Of a stretch of 10,415 nt of DNA, positions 1 through 7,490 are shown in pieces; the stretch's first letter is position 1; the number at the start of each line of letters is the position of its first letter. This DNA comes from Candidatus Aminicenantota bacterium (GTDB lineage: Bacteria; Acidobacteriota; Aminicenantia; Aminicenantales; UBA4085): positions 6,416 to 16,830 of the forward strand of contig PMCY01000066.1 of NCBI GenBank assembly GCA_003154255.1. Direction: 5' to 3'. The position numbers were made by a program, and so were the translations under genes. A model generated the notes under the pieces. It did not search any database. It saw nothing but the letters and a program-made list of their open reading frames with translations, and was not told the DNA's origin.

Positions 1-1170
1 AGGGGCGGTCAGGGCTTTGCGCGGCTCGATCTCCCGATCCAGGGCGACGATCGGGAACGTCGCTCCCGCCGTATTCAGGACCAGGCGCGAGGCCAGTGAG
101 GCGACCGCGCGCGGCGCGCTCCCCGCGGGTATGATGATTTGGGAATCCAAGGTGTCCAGGATTCCATCCTTGTCCATGTCTCCATAGAATCCTTTGGCCG
201 TGAACAGTCCGGTCAGGTCGAATTCATGGCCGGCCCCGTCGGCCCGGGAAAGGTCCTTATACGACGCCGTCAACATCCGCTTGGGATAACCCTGGCGCGG
301 CAATACCGCCTCCACTTTGTTCTTGCCGAACCGCAGTGTCATCGTGATCCGGGCGCAGCCGGCGTAATCGAGGACCTCACTTTTTTGGCCCCGCAGATGG
401 GTCAGCCTCAGACTATCAAAGGCTTTGGCCGCCGTGGTTAGGTCGTCTTCGTCCGTGAAATTGATATCGGCCGTAAGATTCTTAATTTCGCCATTGTTAA
501 AAGACAGCTTTTTAAGCGAATTCGGACCCTTGGGCGCCGGCGGGAATTCGTAGAGCACGGAACGGATGACCGTCCGCTGCAGATGGACGTTCTCGGCGGA
601 CAAGAATTGATCGATGTCCCGTTCCAGAGTGGCGAACGTCTGGCCTTCCTCGCGGCCCCAGATGTCCCATAAATAGGGCCAGCGGAGGAAAAAAGCCCGG
701 GCCGTCTGGAGGAGGGCCTCCTCCGACCCGGCGGTGATGAAAATTCCGGTCTGGGCCTTGAAGGCGAAGACGGAGACCAACCCCTCATTAGGGCCGACGG
801 CCGGGGCTTCCAAGTCACCTCCGCGCAGGGCGTCCTTGAGCCACTTGACGTTCGTCCCCAGCAGGATCGGATTTTCCAGGCGGTCGATCCGGCCGGCGTC
901 GGACTCGCGCCGAACCAGGCCGGTCAGGTCCTGGGACAGGGAATCGAAATTGGCCCGCGATGCGATGTCGGCCGCCGCCGCCAGCTCCGCGGCGGTAGGC
1001 GAGTCGGGGATGACGATGCATAGGGCGACTCGGTCGGCAAGCTGGTCGCCGTCCGTGTCCTTAAGCGTCTTGCCCAGGAGAAAAACATGCGACAGGCTGG
1101 TAACCTGGGCCGCGGCCGGTGAGGCGGCCAAGGCCAGGGCGAAGAGGAGAAGCGCAGCGGCATTTTTCAT
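1..1170 (-). CDS. Exported protein of unknown function with two calcium-loop repeats (C-terminus beyond window)
   Basis: I do not recognise this protein; its first 390 residues are here and it runs off the left edge. It starts MKNAAALLLF and has a clear signal peptide (basic K2, hydrophobic core, Ala-rich end near residue 22), so it is exported. Two Asp-rich loops of EF-hand or thrombospondin-3 type occur at D38-x-D40-x-D42-x3-D46 and D331-x-D333-x-D335-x3-D339. Each is followed at identical spacing by a short strand (CIVIP 51-55, IIIP 345-348) and then an Ala-rich helix ending ASR (70-72, 360-362), so the module is probably duplicated. Between them is a mixed alpha/beta region including NPILLG (near residue 100) and an aromatic patch FFLRWPYLWDIWG (about 156-168). 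The frame is open throughout, in a region where the other frames give only short fragments. The missing C-terminus might hold an enzymatic or anchoring domain; that is a guess. The ATG at 1170 has only a weak ribosome binding site, but the signal peptide supports it. Confidence 0.8.
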   Translation of the reverse strand, partial: MKNAAALLLFALALAASPAAAQVTSLSHVFLLGKTLKDTDGDQLADRVALCIVIPDSPTAAELAAAADIASRANFDSLSQDLTGLVRRESDAGRIDRLENPILLGTNVKWLKDALRGGDLEAPAVGPNEGLVSVFAFKAQTGIFITAGSEEALLQTARAFFLRWPYLWDIWGREEGQTFATLERDIDQFLSAENVHLQRTVIRSVLYEFPPAPKGPNSLKKLSFNNGEIKNLTADINFTDEDDLTTAAKAFDSLRLTHLRGQKSEVLDYAGCARITMTLRFGKNKVEAVLPRQGYPKRMLTASYKDLSRADGAGHEFDLTGLFTAKGFYGDMDKDGILDTLDSQIIIPAGSAPRAVASLASRLVLNTAGATFPIVALDREIEPRKALTAP

Positions 1171-1209
1171 GTTCTCAGCTTTCCCGCAGATCGGAGCGGT
1201 CAGGCCAAG

Positions 1210-1215
1210 ATTATA
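1210..1215 (-). promoter_or_regulatory. -10 box for the exported protein gene
   Basis: Read on the minus strand this is TATAAT, a perfect match to the sigma-70 -10 hexamer. It would place transcription start near 1203 and leave a leader of about 33 nt before the ATG at 1170. I see no good -35 hexamer at 16-18 bp, so the call rests on the -10 and its position. Confidence 0.4.
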
Positions 1216-1315
1216 GACCATAGGCCCAGGATTGAGAATCCCTGCGGCGGTGGCTGCTGGCCATCATCGCCGCCGATCTTTCAGCCAGCGGACTTGATGA
1301 CTGGCGAAACGCCCG

Positions 1316-1345
1316 TTGACCGGACGGCCGGCGTTGACTTAGAAT
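1316..1345 (+). promoter_or_regulatory. Sigma-70-type promoter of mscL
   Basis: TTGACC at 1316-1321 and TAGAAT at 1340-1345 are separated by 18 bp. Each matches the consensus in five of six positions. Transcription would start near 1352, about 33 nt before the mscL ATG, leaving room for the strong ribosome binding site. It is divergent from the promoter of the exported-protein gene. Confidence 0.6.
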
Positions 1346-1372
1346 GAACGCAAGAATAGCGCACTATGGTTC

Positions 1373-1380
1373 AGAAGGAG
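1373..1380 (+). promoter_or_regulatory. Ribosome binding site of mscL
   Basis: AGAAGGAG lies 4 nt before the ATG at 1385. It is the strongest Shine-Dalgarno sequence in the window and fixes the mscL start. Confidence 0.7.
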
Positions 1381-1384
1381 AAAC

Positions 1385-1825
1385 ATGTTCAAGGAATTCA
1401 AGGAGTTCATCCAGAAAGGCAACGTTATGGACCTGGCCGTCGGGTTCATCATGGGCGCGTCCTTCGGCAAGATCGTCACCTCCCTGATCAACGACGTGAT
1501 CATGCCTCCTATCGGGCTCCTGCTGGGGAAGGTGGATTTTTCCAACCTCTACATCAACCTGTCAGGCCGGGCTTTCGAAACTCTGGCCGAAGCCAAGAAG
1601 GCCGGCGCGGCGACGATCAACTACGGGGCCTTCCTGAACACCCTCCTGGAATTTCTGGTCGTTGCCCTGGCCATCTTCGCCATGGTCAAGTGGATCAACT
1701 CCTTGAGGCGCAAGCCTATTCCCGCACCAGCAGTGCCCACGACTAAGGACTGCCCCTTCTGCTTCACGGCCATTCCTATCAAGGCCGTGCGCTGCCCCCA
1801 CTGCACATCGCAGCTGCAGGGCTGA
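1385..1825 (+). CDS. mscL: Large-conductance mechanosensitive channel MscL with C-terminal zinc ribbon
   Basis: A pressure-relief channel of the inner membrane that opens when hypo-osmotic shock stretches the bilayer. Residues 1-108 follow the MscL family: N-terminal amphipathic helix ([13 protein letters not shown]), first membrane helix with the pore-lining pattern [16 protein letters not shown] (16-31) and IMPPIGLL (39-46), a periplasmic loop (about 50-78), and a second helix about 79-104. At 146 residues it is slightly longer than the roughly 136-residue E. coli protein. The usual C-terminal cytoplasmic helix bundle is replaced by a Pro-rich linker (111-118) and a four-cysteine knuckle, C123-x2-C126-x10-C137-x2-C140, which is expected to bind zinc. 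It has its own promoter and a strong ribosome binding site. It converges with the DUF1295 gene, with 31 bp between the stop codons and no convincing terminator there. Identity is near certain; the role of the zinc ribbon is not known to me. Confidence 0.96.
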   Translation: MFKEFKEFIQKGNVMDLAVGFIMGASFGKIVTSLINDVIMPPIGLLLGKVDFSNLYINLSGRAFETLAEAKKAGAATINYGAFLNTLLEFLVVALAIFAMVKWINSLRRKPIPAPAVPTTKDCPFCFTAIPIKAVRCPHCTSQLQG

Positions 1826-1856
1826 CCCGCGACCCGGCGGATCCTCGGGAATTTCC

Positions 1857-2642
1857 TTACGGGGCCGATTTTCGGCGTCTGGGAAACCAAGGCAGAAAAG
1901 CGTTGACTGCGCCGGCATAGGCGGCGAAATCGGCGCGGTCGGCATATTTTCTTTCAAGAAGGGGAACGCCCGAGACAAAGCGGAGCAGGAGCGTAATGGT
2001 CAGCGGCCCAAGAAGGCCCGGCCATCCCCCGGGAACGGCCAGACTGACGAGAAAGATTCCCCACCACATCAGCGCCTCGCCGAAATAATTCGGATGGCGG
2101 GTGTAGGCCCACAGGCCGCCTGTCATGATAAGGCCGCGATGGTCCGGATGGCGCTTGAAACGGGCCAGTTGGGCGTCTCCGACCGCCTCGAAAAGGAATC
2201 CGATGAGCCAGACTCCCAGGCCGGCCGCGTCGAGCGCCGACCAGGCCGCCGCGGGCCGCCGGGCCAATAGCACGAGCGGAAGGGCGATGAGGACCATGAA
2301 GAATCCCTGGAGCATAAAGATCTGAAGGTAGCTGCGCAGGACGAATGTCCGACCCCAGCGGGCCCGCCAGGCGGCGTAACGGAAATCCTCGCCCCGCCCG
2401 CGGTTGCGGTGAAAGATATGGAAAGAAAGCCGCACCGCCCAGAGGAGAACCAATCCGCTCAAGAGCAGCCGGCGGCCCGTCCATGCCGGATGCAGGGCCA
2501 GGCTTATGGCGGCAAGGAGAATGAAGCCGGGGCCCCAGGCGGCGTCGACGATGCCGTTATCTTTGCGGACCAGGGCGATTAGAAACAGGCCGGTCATAAA
2601 GGCCCAAACGGCGGCCGCGGATACGGCGATATCGGTCAGCAT
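1857..2642 (-). CDS. DUF1295 family multi-pass membrane protein (steroid 5-alpha-reductase-like)
   Basis: A 261-residue integral membrane protein of the DUF1295 family, related to the steroid 5-alpha-reductase and isoprenylcysteine methyltransferase fold. Hydrophobic helices are visible at about 4-26, 33-52, 57-75, 104-126, 138-156 and 188-222. The diagnostic C-terminal motif [14 protein letters not shown] is at 176-189; in relatives this region binds the nucleotide or methyl-donor cofactor. DAAWG at 33-37 near the second helix also fits the family. The protein ends in a basic tail (PRRRKSA). The reaction and substrate are unknown; family membership suggests modification of a lipid or isoprenoid. 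The ATG at 2642 lies 13 bp after the stop of the FakA/DegV fusion gene, with only a weak ribosome binding site, so the two are probably co-transcribed and translation may be coupled. Confidence 0.9.
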   Translation of the reverse strand: MLTDIAVSAAAVWAFMTGLFLIALVRKDNGIVDAAWGPGFILLAAISLALHPAWTGRRLLLSGLVLLWAVRLSFHIFHRNRGRGEDFRYAAWRARWGRTFVLRSYLQIFMLQGFFMVLIALPLVLLARRPAAAWSALDAAGLGVWLIGFLFEAVGDAQLARFKRHPDHRGLIMTGGLWAYTRHPNYFGEALMWWGIFLVSLAVPGGWPGLLGPLTITLLLRFVSGVPLLERKYADRADFAAYAGAVNAFLPWFPRRRKSAP

Positions 2643-2655
2643 GGCGTCTCGGGCG

Positions 2656-4455
2656 CTATTCGGAGAGAAGGGCCACGGCGGCGGCGCCGATCCCGCTGTG
2701 GACGCCGATGACGGGCGAGACTTCCATGATGTACCGCGGTCCGAAACCGAGCATGCCGGTCAGGGCCTCTTCATAGGCCCGGGCTCGTGCGGGGTTCTGG
2801 GCATGGACGATGGCGTAGCCCCAGAGCTTGTCCTTTTCGGCGACGCCACGGACGAGTTCCAGGACCTTGGCCATCATGCGCTTACGGGAAAAAGTCTTGG
2901 CCGCATTGTAAGCCTTGCCGTCGGCGCCGATCGAGACGACCGGCTTGATGTTGAGGATTTGCGCGGCCAGGCCCTTCACGGCGCTCACCCGGCCGCCGCG
3001 GATAAAATACTTGAGGGTCAGAACGTCAACGAAAAGGCGGCCCTTGGGGACCCAGGATTCGAGCTGGCCGACGATCTCCTCGTGAGGATGCCCGGCCAGG
3101 GCCAGCTCGGAGGCCCGGTCGACCAGCAGGCCGAGGCCGGCCGAGATCGATTTCGAATCAATCACCGAGATCTTCCGGCCGGTCAGGCTTTGGGCGACTT
3201 TGAGGAAGGTGCCATAGGTGCCGCTCAGGCCCTCCGAAACGGTGATGGCGATGACGGATTCGTAGTGGCTGGAGAGAAAAGACATCGTGTTCTGAAAGGC
3301 CTTGAGGGCCGGGACGGCCGATTTGGGGTGATCCTTGGACGTCCGCAGGAGATCATAGAACCGGTCCGGCAGGATGGTCATCTTGTCCAGGAACTGCTGG
3401 GCGCCGAAGACAATATTCAGGGGGATGAAATGAATCTGCCGGTCGTCCATGATCGGCCGCGGCAGGTCGCAGGAGGAATCGGTCAGGATGGCGATCTTGG
3501 ACTTGGGCGACCAGACAGCTTCGTATTGTTTCTTCATATCGTCGACTTTGATCTGGGCGATGGTTCCGCGGTCCTTCAGCTCGAAGAACAGCCCGTCCGG
3601 CGTATTGGTGTGGACGTGGATACGGACGCGCTCTTCGGAGCCGGCCACGACGGCCGAGTCGCCGTAGCGCTGGACGATATTACGGATGCCCTCGATCTCC
3701 AGGTTCGTCCCGACCAGCAGGGCCTCGGAACAGAAGCGGTTGTGGAGCGACTTGTCCTTGGAGGGAGCCTTGACTTCGTCGGGCGGGATCCAATCGAGTT
3801 CGGTTTTCTGGACCCTTAAAAGCTTGCCGTTCTTGATGAATTGGAGGATGCCTTCCAGAAAATCGACGAATCCCTTGGCCCCGGCGTCGACCACGTTGGC
3901 CTTGGCCAGGACGGCCAGCTTCAAGGGAGTTTCCCGCAGCGATTGCCGGGCGGTGAACAGCGATTCGGCAAACAGCTCCTCGAAGTCGGCGGTATGGGAT
4001 GCCTTTTGGTAGACGGCTTCGGCCCATTCGCGGATGACCGTGATCATCGTCCCCTCGACCGGGTGGACGATGGCCGCATAGGCATGCTGGGCGGCTCGCT
4101 TGACCGACTCGCCGAAAGCCTTGGTCGTCAGCATCCATTCGTGGTGGCCGACCTCCTTGCTCATGCCATGCAGGAACTGGGCGAAGATGAGCCCGGAGTT
4201 GCCTTGGGCCCCATACAAGGCGGCGTTGGCGATCGACTTGAGAGTTTCCTTGATCGAGCGTTTGGCTTCCGCGCCCTCGGCAATGGCCCGGAACGTGGAG
4301 GCCAGATTCGTACCCGTGTCGCCGTCGGGAACGGGGAAGACATTGATGCGGTTCAGATAGGATTGGTCGTGGATGACGGCGTTGCCGCCCGCCAGAAAGG
4401 CGTAATAAAGGCGATTGCCGTTCAGATAGCGGATCTTCAGCTTCATCTTTTTCAT
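2656..4455 (-). CDS. Fused fatty acid kinase (FakA-like DhaL) and DegV/FakB fatty-acid-binding protein
   Basis: A 599-residue cytosolic protein. Residues about 15-205 are a DhaL/DAK2 kinase domain with the metal/ATP motif [14 protein letters not shown] (38-51), GAQGNSG (82-88), [10 protein letters not shown] (131-140) and [14 protein letters not shown] (189-202). Residues about 238-312 match the FakA middle domain, including HVHT (280-283) and VDDMKKQYE (304-312). From about 320 it is a DegV (EDD-fold) lipid-binding domain: LTDSSCDLP (324-332), SEGLSGTY (407-414), a [15 protein letters not shown] stretch, and the conserved GGR...NIKP region. In Firmicutes, FakA phosphorylates fatty acids held by a separate FakB; here kinase and carrier share one chain, and FakA's own C-terminal domain seems replaced by DegV. 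The expected product is acyl-phosphate for phospholipid synthesis (inference). The start is set by CGGAAGAG 7 nt upstream; M4 is a weaker alternative. The gene has its own promoter and leads into the DUF1295 gene. Confidence 0.9.
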   Translation of the reverse strand: MKKMKLKIRYLNGNRLYYAFLAGGNAVIHDQSYLNRINVFPVPDGDTGTNLASTFRAIAEGAEAKRSIKETLKSIANAALYGAQGNSGLIFAQFLHGMSKEVGHHEWMLTTKAFGESVKRAAQHAYAAIVHPVEGTMITVIREWAEAVYQKASHTADFEELFAESLFTARQSLRETPLKLAVLAKANVVDAGAKGFVDFLEGILQFIKNGKLLRVQKTELDWIPPDEVKAPSKDKSLHNRFCSEALLVGTNLEIEGIRNIVQRYGDSAVVAGSEERVRIHVHTNTPDGLFFELKDRGTIAQIKVDDMKKQYEAVWSPKSKIAILTDSSCDLPRPIMDDRQIHFIPLNIVFGAQQFLDKMTILPDRFYDLLRTSKDHPKSAVPALKAFQNTMSFLSSHYESVIAITVSEGLSGTYGTFLKVAQSLTGRKISVIDSKSISAGLGLLVDRASELALAGHPHEEIVGQLESWVPKGRLFVDVLTLKYFIRGGRVSAVKGLAAQILNIKPVVSIGADGKAYNAAKTFSRKRMMAKVLELVRGVAEKDKLWGYAIVHAQNPARARAYEEALTGMLGFGPRYIMEVSPVIGVHSGIGAAAVALLSE

Positions 4456-4462
4456 CTGTCGA

Positions 4463-4470
4463 CTCTTCCG
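4463..4470 (-). promoter_or_regulatory. Ribosome binding site of the FakA/DegV fusion gene
   Basis: CGGAAGAG on the minus strand, with 7 nt to the ATG at 4455. Its spacing favours the first Met over the in-frame Met at codon 4. Confidence 0.55.
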
Positions 4471-4539
4471 CCGTAAACTCGCGCCGCCCTATAAAAATGG
4501 GGTTTGGAAGGGCGGGCGTCCCTTTGATGGCCCGGATGT

Positions 4540-4567
4540 ATTATAAGTAAACAAGGGGAAATATCAA
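4540..4567 (-). promoter_or_regulatory. Sigma-70-type promoter of the FakA/DegV - DUF1295 operon
   Basis: On the minus strand TTGATA (4567-4562) and TATAAT (4545-4540) are separated by 16 bp. The -35 matches in five of six positions and the -10 is perfect, making this the best promoter match in the window. It sits about 12 bp beyond the stop of the ABC ATPase gene on the same strand, so the lipid pair can be expressed separately from the importer. Transcription would start near 4533, giving a leader of about 78 nt. I see no terminator between the ATPase stop and this promoter, so read-through from the importer operon is possible. Confidence 0.65.
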
Positions 4568-4578
4568 CCGCGCCCGGC

Positions 4579-5337
4579 TCAGCGGACGATGAAGGTGCGG
4601 CCTTCATGGCGCAGAATGCGCATGGGGATCTCATACATGGATTCCAGAAGGGTCTCGGTGACGATCGCCTCGGGGACCCCGCGCGCGGCCACGGCCCCAT
4701 CCTTCAGGCAGATCAGTTCGTCGGCGTAGCGTATGGCCATGTCCAGGTTGTGCAGGGTGACCAAAACGGTTTTGCCCCGTTCGTCGACCAAACGGCGGGC
4801 CAGGTCAAGGACGTTTGTTTCATGCTTGGGATCGAGAAACGTGGTTGGCTCGTCGAGGACCAAAATATCGGTGTCTTGGACCAGGGCCCGCGCGATAAGG
4901 ACGAGGCGGCGTTCTCCGCTGCTCATCTGCTGGTAGGCCCGTCCGCCGTGTCCGGCCAGGCCGACAAAGGCCAAGGTTTCCTCGGCCCGGGAGGCATCCT
5001 TGGACGACGGCAGGGAGAACAGGGGCACATACGGAGCCCGGCCCAGGAGGAGAAACTCCCGGACCGAGTAGTTGAAAGCGGATGTGTGTTCCTGGGGCAC
5101 AAAGGCCATGAAACGGGCCCTCTCGCCGTCCGGGATCGCCGCCAGGTCCCGATCGTTCAGGAAGACGGTCCCTCGCGGAACAGGGAGGAGGCCGGCCAGG
5201 CATTTGAGGAGCGTCGTTTTGCCCGCGCCGTTGGGTCCCACGAGCGCCGTCATGCGGCCGGCGGCGAATTCCAGGTCGGGAACCCGCAGGGCGAAGCCCG
5301 GGCGGAGAAAAACGAGGCCGCGCACCTGAATGCTCAT
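4579..5337 (-). CDS. ABC transporter ATPase, iron-complex/cobalamin importer family (BtuD/FepC-like)
   Basis: The 252-residue cytosolic ATPase that powers the importer encoded with it. Motifs in order: Walker A GPNGAGKTT (34-42), Q-loop FVPQEH (79-84), signature MSSGE (138-142, a mild variant of LSGGQ), Walker B DILVLDEP (157-164), D-loop FLD (167-169) and switch histidine H196 in TLHNLD. Length and motif spacing fit the BtuD/FecE/FepC group. The frame stays open upstream to an ATG at 5559, but that extension lies inside the permease gene. The start at 5337 overlaps the permease stop as ATGA and begins directly with a canonical ABC N-terminus (MSIQVRGLVF). No ribosome binding site is visible, so translational coupling to the permease is likely. 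It is the last gene of the operon. The substrate cannot be read from this subunit. Confidence 0.94.
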   Translation of the reverse strand: MSIQVRGLVFLRPGFALRVPDLEFAAGRMTALVGPNGAGKTTLLKCLAGLLPVPRGTVFLNDRDLAAIPDGERARFMAFVPQEHTSAFNYSVREFLLLGRAPYVPLFSLPSSKDASRAEETLAFVGLAGHGGRAYQQMSSGERRLVLIARALVQDTDILVLDEPTTFLDPKHETNVLDLARRLVDERGKTVLVTLHNLDMAIRYADELICLKDGAVAARGVPEAIVTETLLESMYEIPMRILRHEGRTFIVR

Positions 5338-6341
5338 AGCCAGATCTTCGTCGATTTGCGCAGCAAAAGGATGAACAGGGGGATGCCGATGATGCTGGTG
5401 AAAATGCCGACCGGCACCTCGAACGAAGCCAGGCTGCGGGCGATGTCGTCGGCCAGAAGCAGGAACGAAGCGCCCAGCGCGGCCGAGAGCGGGACGACCC
5501 GGCGGTTGTCGGCCCCCACCATCATCCGCACAAGGTGGGGAACGATGAGTCCGATCCAACCGATGATCCCGGCGACGGCCGTGGCCGCGGCCGTGATCAG
5601 GGTGGCCAGGGCGATGACCAGGAATTTCTCTCCGCGCAGATTGACGCCGAGCGAGCGGGCCTCCTCGTCGCTCAGGGAAAGGACATTCAGGCGCCAGCGC
5701 AAAAGCAGCAGGATCGCGACGCCGCCCAGGACGAAAGGCAGCGACACGGCCAGGTCTCTCCAGCCGGGGCGGGCCAGGTTGCCCATGAGCCAGTTGAAGA
5801 GGGCTTGGAGCGAATAGGGACTGGCAAAGAATTCGACCAGGGACAGCAGGGCCGTGAAAAAAGCCGAGACGATCACTCCCGTCAGCAGCAGGGAGACGAT
5901 CGGAGACTCGGACCGGGCGGAGATCGAAAGGACCAGCAGCACGGCGACGATGGCGAAAAGAAAGGCCGAGATCTGCGGCGGAAAAGCCGGGCCCAGGAAG
6001 ACCAGCGAGAGCGAAGCCCCGAATCCGGCGCCGGAGGAGAGGCCCAGGATATATTCGTTGACCAGGGGATTCTTGAAGAGTGCCTGCAGCGAAGCGCCCG
6101 AAACGGACAAGGCCGAGCCCACGGCCAAGGCCAGGATCAGGCGCGGCAGGCGGACGCCGAAAACAATGGCGGAGTACCCTTCGGGCAAGCCGGCCTTCCA
6201 GGCCGGCACGAACGGGGACAATAGAGTCTTGAGAAGGGCAGGGAGGGGAATGCGATAGGTCCCCAGGTAGAGAGAAACAGCGAACAGGACGAGCGGCGAG
6301 ATATAGATCAGCAGCCGGAGCGTTCTCTTTTTATCGGCCAT
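5334..6341 (-). CDS. ABC transporter permease, FecCD/BtuC family
   Basis: A 335-residue polytopic inner-membrane permease; two copies would form the channel with the ATPase dimer. FecCD hallmarks: RLPR (64-67), NPLVNEYILGLSSGAGFGA (91-109), the ATPase-coupling segment LSLSDEEARSLGV (221-233), GWIGLIVPHLVRMMVGADNR (261-280) and the C-terminal VGIFTSIIGIPLFILLLRK (311-329). Hydrophobicity fits about ten helices, normal for BtuC. I chose the ATG at 6341 rather than the far-upstream in-frame ATG at 6533. The extra 64 residues are Arg/Pro/Ser-rich and lie over the binding-protein gene, while 6341 has GGAG 7 nt before it (6349-6352). It overlaps the end of the binding-protein gene by 11 bp and the ATPase start by 4 bp, so all three should be translated from one mRNA. 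Confidence 0.94.
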   Translation of the reverse strand: MADKKRTLRLLIYISPLVLFAVSLYLGTYRIPLPALLKTLLSPFVPAWKAGLPEGYSAIVFGVRLPRLILALAVGSALSVSGASLQALFKNPLVNEYILGLSSGAGFGASLSLVFLGPAFPPQISAFLFAIVAVLLVLSISARSESPIVSLLLTGVIVSAFFTALLSLVEFFASPYSLQALFNWLMGNLARPGWRDLAVSLPFVLGGVAILLLLRWRLNVLSLSDEEARSLGVNLRGEKFLVIALATLITAAATAVAGIIGWIGLIVPHLVRMMVGADNRRVVPLSAALGASFLLLADDIARSLASFEVPVGIFTSIIGIPLFILLLRKSTKIWL

Positions 6342-7398
6342 CGAGCCACTCCGCGCAGCCGATCGATTCGGACAACGCTGCAAAGATCCGGTCGATGCCG
6401 TAGAATTTCTTGAAAACGGCGTCGGCCCGGACTTTCCAATCCGCGGCCGGGAAAAGACCGGGGTGGAATAGTCGGGCCAGGTAGGCCGTCTCGACCAGGA
6501 CTTCGGCCGGGTCCCACCAATTCCAGAAACCAAACGTGTAATGGACGCGGCGGTCCCGCACGGCGGGGACGGTGCTCAGGCGGCCATCGGAAAGGAATAG
6601 GCCGGTTGTCACGGCCCGCCGGCGGGCGGGATAATTCCCATGGACCAGGATGACATCGGGATTCCAGGCCAGGAGTCGTTCGAAATTGACGTTGGCGATG
6701 AGCGTCCCCAGAAACGAGGGCAGGAGATTTTCGGCGACGTTCGTCCCGCCCGCGGCATCGACCGGTTCATAGTGGACGGGGGTGCGCGTCGGAGAACCCC
6801 AGAACGCCAGATAGACGCGAGGCCGGGGTTCGGATGAAGCCTGAACGGTTCTGCGGATCGCTTCGATCTCGGCCCTGAAATAGGCGATCAGCTCGGCGGC
6901 CCGTTCGGACCGGCCGAGAATGGCGCCCAGGAGGCTGATCTCTTCCAGGAGGCGGTCGTAGCGGCCTTGGGAGGCGAGCGCGATCGTGGGAATCCCGGTT
7001 TTCGATTGGAGGGCTTCGACCACCGATTTATCTTCAGGCCCCCCGAAAATCGCCTCCGGCGCGAGGCGAAGGACAAGCTCCATATTCACGTTGTAGTCGG
7101 CCATGGATACGAGAGGCAGGCTGTCCGAGCCGGGGGCGATGATTCTGAACAGGGGGTCTTCCGCCCTCAGAAAATGATCGATCCCGACGAGCCGGCCGGC
7201 GGCGCCGAGGGCAACGATGATGCGGCTGATCTCGGGCTGGAGGGAAAGGACGCGCTCAAGATGGGAGGGCAGCGCTACGGTTCGGCCGAGGTTGTCGACG
7301 ATCGTACGCCTGTCTTGGATCTCTCCCGCCGCCGCGGCGCTCCCGCAGAGGACTAACCCGATAAACAGCGCGGCGGATTGAATAACGAATTTTCGCAT
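6331..7398 (-). CDS. Periplasmic substrate-binding protein of iron-complex/corrinoid importer (BtuF/FecB-like)
   Basis: A 355-residue exported binding protein of the type III fold used for siderophores, haem and cobalamin. It has a signal peptide (MRK, hydrophobic core, AAAA near 21-24). The cysteine in GLVLC (14-18) does not make a proper lipobox, so it is probably soluble periplasmic rather than a lipoprotein. The mature part begins with the family pattern TIVDNLGRTVALP (32-44), followed by RVLSLQPEISRIIVALG (49-65) and VGID (71-74). Later come LAPEAIFGG (112-120), PDVILVHG (247-254) and an aromatic segment FGFWNWWDP (289-297). The ligand cannot be assigned; no cobalamin riboswitch fits in the short upstream gap. 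I chose 7398 over an in-frame ATG at 7434 because the signal peptide then starts correctly and the -10 box falls just upstream. It is the first gene of the operon. Confidence 0.9.
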   Translation of the reverse strand: MRKFVIQSAALFIGLVLCGSAAAAGEIQDRRTIVDNLGRTVALPSHLERVLSLQPEISRIIVALGAAGRLVGIDHFLRAEDPLFRIIAPGSDSLPLVSMADYNVNMELVLRLAPEAIFGGPEDKSVVEALQSKTGIPTIALASQGRYDRLLEEISLLGAILGRSERAAELIAYFRAEIEAIRRTVQASSEPRPRVYLAFWGSPTRTPVHYEPVDAAGGTNVAENLLPSFLGTLIANVNFERLLAWNPDVILVHGNYPARRRAVTTGLFLSDGRLSTVPAVRDRRVHYTFGFWNWWDPAEVLVETAYLARLFHPGLFPAADWKVRADAVFKKFYGIDRIFAALSESIGCAEWLDGR

Positions 7399-7411
7399 GG
7401 CCAAGGCGCTT

Positions 7412-7417
7412 ATTATA
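7412..7417 (-). promoter_or_regulatory. -10 box of the importer operon, implying a near-leaderless mRNA
   Basis: TATAAT on the minus strand, 13 bp upstream of the binding-protein ATG at 7398. Transcription would start near 7405, leaving a leader of roughly 7 nt with no Shine-Dalgarno. The expected -35 position (7435-7440) reads TCCCGC, a poor match, so an activator may be needed. Confidence 0.45.
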
Positions 7418-7466
7418 ACAGAGTCCAAGGGCAAGCGGGACCGGCATCGCCCCGGGTCGGGCGCTA

Positions 7467-7475
7467 TGCTATCAT
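7467..7475 (+). promoter_or_regulatory. Extended -10 of the kinase-MFS fusion gene
   Basis: TGCTATCAT is an extended -10 (TGn plus TATCAT, five of six). No -35 is evident at 17 bp. Transcription would begin near 7482 and leave about 9 nt before the ATG at 7491. TATCATG is repeated directly at 7470-7476 and 7487-7493, and ATCATGAT (7471-7478) is a perfect 8-bp palindrome that could also be a protein site. Confidence 0.35.
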
Positions 7476-7490
7476 GATCGGGAATTTATC

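Noticed and set aside
1284..1305. Inverted repeat GCCAG...CTGGC upstream of the mscL promoter
   Set aside because: Five base pairs with a 12-nt loop is expected by chance in G+C-rich DNA, and there is no T-run for a terminator.
1826..1856. Possible terminator between mscL and the DUF1295 gene (CCCG...CGGG)
   Set aside because: Only a 4-bp stem with a 9-nt loop and no adjoining U-tract on either strand.
2506..3819. 437-codon plus-strand open frame antisense to the FakA/DegV fusion and DUF1295 genes
   Set aside because: It lies opposite well-identified proteins, its translation is Gly/Asp-rich low complexity without a recognisable domain, and long antisense frames are common in G+C-rich DNA.
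4606..5817. 403-codon plus-strand open frame antisense to the ABC ATPase and permease
   Set aside because: The opposite strand carries full ABC motifs; this frame has no domain, promoter or ribosome binding site.
6342..6533. 64-residue N-terminal extension of the permease
   Set aside because: It overlaps the binding-protein gene, is Arg/Pro/Ser-rich and unlike any FecCD N-terminus; a GGAG precedes the start at 6341.
7399..7434. Earlier ATG at 7434 for the binding protein
   Set aside because: It would put 12 residues (MPLDSVIISALA) before a normal signal peptide and would place the TATAAT box inside the gene.
7399..7434. TTGCCC upstream of the importer -10 as a -35 box
   Set aside because: The spacing is 11 bp, too short for sigma-70.
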